A stretch of 26,212 bases of DNA from an uncultured Eubacteriales bacterium (GTDB taxonomy: Bacteria > Bacillota > Clostridia > Oscillospirales > Butyricicoccaceae): assembly GCA_934630445.1 (NCBI GenBank), contig CAKTWY010000009.1, positions 1 to 26,212 on the forward strand. Reading direction: 5' to 3'. The notes beneath the pieces were generated by a model. That model ran no database searches. It saw only the letters and a list, made by a program, of their open reading frames with translations, and had not been told where the DNA came from. Shown here piece after piece: positions 24,873 to 26,212 of the stretch. The position numbers and the translations under genes were made by a program. Positions within the stretch are counted from its first letter, which is position 1, and every line of letters starts with the position of its first letter.

Positions 24873-26105
24873 ATGAACGACAATAGAGAGTGTTCTGATA
24901 TGTATCATGAAAATATGAGCGGCGTCATCCCTTACGAAACGTTCGAAAGCCGCCCCCCGCGCAGGAAGGCGCGCTACATCCGCGTCAAGCGGCGTGCTGC
25001 GGCATTCGCGCTCGTGCTGTCCGTCGGCTTCTCCGCGGCGTTCGGCTTCGGCGCAGGGAACGCGCTCGGCAGCGCCGCTGCCGGCGCACAGAACAGTTCG
25101 CCGCAAGCGGCGCCGGTCTCGTCCGGCTATACGCAGCTCAGCGCAACCGGTACGGACATGAACGTGGAGCAGGTGGCCGCGGCAACGGCAAACTCCGTCG
25201 TTGAGATTACGACAGAGATCGTCTCGACCGATCCGCGCATGGGCCAGTACGTCACCGAGGGCGCTGGAAGCGGCGTTATCATCTCCTCGGACGGCTATAT
25301 CGTAACGAACAATCACGTCATCGAAGGCGCGTCAAAGATCACCGTGCGCACGCGCTCGGGCGACACGTATTCCGGCACGCTTATCGGCACGGATGAAAAG
25401 ACCGACCTCGCGGTCGTAAAGGTCGACGCGACAGGCCTCTCCCCTGCAACGATCGGCAGCTCCGACGACCTGGTTGTCGGACAGAGCGTCGTCGCGATTG
25501 GCAACCCGCTCGGCAACCTCGGCGGCACGGTGACGGACGGCATCATCTCCGCGCTCGACCGTGAGATCACGATCGATGATGAGACGATGACACTTCTGCA
25601 GACAAACGCAGCCATCAATCCCGGCAATTCCGGCGGCGGGCTTTTCAATATGCGCGGCGAACTCGTCGGTATTGTAAATGCGAAATCCTCCGGCACCGGC
25701 ATTGAAGGCCTCGGCTTTGCGATCCCGATGAGTGATGCCGAACCGATCATTACCGAGCTGATCAGTCAGGGGTATGTGACCGGCAGGATCGATCTGGGTA
25801 TGACGCTGATCGACATCAATTCGCTTCAGAGCGCGATGATGTACCGCGTAAACTACGCCGGGCTTTATATCCGCTCCGTGACGGAGGGCTCCGCTGCGCA
25901 GAGTGCCGGCTTCCGCGCGGGCGATCTCATCACGGCGATCGACGGCACGGACGTCTCTTCTGAAAGCGAATTCAGCGCCGTACTGAAAACGCATCAGGCC
26001 GGCGACACGGTAAAGATCAGCATCGTTAGAAACGGCGAGGCATATACGCTCCCCCTCACGCTTGCGCAGTATCGCACGGGCGCTTCCTCCGGCACAGCAC
26101 TGTAA
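24873..26105 (+). CDS. HtrA/DegP-type membrane-anchored serine protease
   Basis: The 410-residue S1C protease degrades or processes misfolded extracytoplasmic proteins. A cytoplasmic leader of about 40 residues ends in a basic stretch (RRKARYIRVKRR). One membrane anchor follows at about 43-66. After a flexible Ala/Ser/Gly-rich linker comes the trypsin-like domain with the catalytic triad His148 (TNNHVIEG), Asp178 (KTDLAVVKV) and Ser253 (NPGNSGGGL). A single PDZ domain covers about 310-400 and includes GLYIRSVTEGSAAQSAGF. The ATG at 24873 has AAAGGAGG with 7-nt spacing. It is transcribed away from the methyltransferase gene and appears monocistronic as far as the window shows. Confidence 0.94.
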   Translation: MNDNRECSDMYHENMSGVIPYETFESRPPRRKARYIRVKRRAAAFALVLSVGFSAAFGFGAGNALGSAAAGAQNSSPQAAPVSSGYTQLSATGTDMNVEQVAAATANSVVEITTEIVSTDPRMGQYVTEGAGSGVIISSDGYIVTNNHVIEGASKITVRTRSGDTYSGTLIGTDEKTDLAVVKVDATGLSPATIGSSDDLVVGQSVVAIGNPLGNLGGTVTDGIISALDREITIDDETMTLLQTNAAINPGNSGGGLFNMRGELVGIVNAKSSGTGIEGLGFAIPMSDAEPIITELISQGYVTGRIDLGMTLIDINSLQSAMMYRVNYAGLYIRSVTEGSAAQSAGFRAGDLITAIDGTDVSSESEFSAVLKTHQAGDTVKISIVRNGEAYTLPLTLAQYRTGASSGTAL

Positions 26106-26115
26106 ACACCGCGAT

Positions 26116-26137
26116 CATCGGGCCGCAAAACCCGATG
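26116..26137 (+). other. Hairpin after the HtrA-like gene, possible weak terminator
   Basis: CATCGGG (26116-26122) and CCCGATG (26131-26137) form a 7-bp stem with an 8-nt loop, 10 bases after the stop codon. CGGACGTCGGG follows rather than a T-run. It may be a 3'-stabilising structure, or the real terminator may lie beyond the window. The remaining 75 bases to the edge hold no gene that I can recognise. Confidence 0.4.
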
Positions 26138-26212
26138 CGGACGTCGGGTCACCTACCGGCCCGGCGCCGTATCTTTCCCATATACTTTACACAAAGGCGC
26201 GCGGCTCTGAGA

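Noticed and set aside
1..26212. Mobile elements, phage genes, defence islands, CRISPR arrays, tRNA or rRNA genes
   Set aside because: No transposase, integrase, direct-repeat array, toxin-antitoxin pair or tRNA-like fold was recognised; the window is a conserved core region.

Overview
The window is ordinary chromosomal DNA from a fairly GC-rich, Gram-positive Firmicute, most likely class Clostridia. The evidence is the division proteins SepF and DivIVA, a short Hfq, a group II ECF module (two ATPases plus EcfT), the gene order miaB-mutS-mutL-miaA-hfq, AGGAGG-type ribosome binding sites, and sigma-A-like promoters (TTGACA/TATAAT) standing out against the GC-rich background. I saw no phage, IS element, integrase, CRISPR array, tRNA or rRNA.

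Layout. Positions 2-172 hold the 3' end of a probable LysR-type regulator on the + strand, followed by a hairpin terminator. From about 16.65 kb down to 0.29 kb every gene is on the - strand: miaB, mutS, mutL, miaA (tRNA modification and mismatch repair); hfq; a membrane-anchored HlyD-like protein; yggS (broken by an in-frame stop); sepF, yggT, divIVA (division); ileS; lspA; rluD; and a Cof-type HAD phosphatase. Many neighbours overlap or sit within tens of bases. A promoter upstream of miaB and a second one inside the 3' end of miaA (for hfq) are the clearest transcription starts. A lone + strand gene for a galM-like sugar mutarotase has its own TTGACA-N17-TACTAT promoter, divergent from miaB, and ends in a strong terminator. 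From 24.7 kb down to 17.9 kb a second - strand run holds an RlmI-like methyltransferase with its own promoter, ecfA1, ecfA2, ecfT, truA, a DUF5711-like membrane-anchored protein, a CvpA-like membrane protein and a YhcH/NanQ-family protein. The last gene, on the + strand, encodes a membrane-anchored HtrA/DegP-type serine protease.

How the genes fit together. The first - strand run combines RNA decoding and DNA repair (MiaB, MiaA, MutS, MutL, IleS, RluD, Hfq) with the sepF/yggT/divIVA division cluster and lipoprotein signal peptidase. The second run links the shared vitamin-uptake ECF energising module to tRNA pseudouridylation and to two poorly characterised envelope proteins.

The most notable sequence-level observation is the TAA at codon 21 of yggS, which separates the normal start from the predicted PLP lysine. 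The most plausible places for undescribed biology are the HlyD-like protein inside the division cluster and the DUF5711/CvpA membrane pair. I found no convincing new multi-gene system. Start sites were chosen from Shine-Dalgarno spacing and family alignment from memory; nothing was searched against a database.
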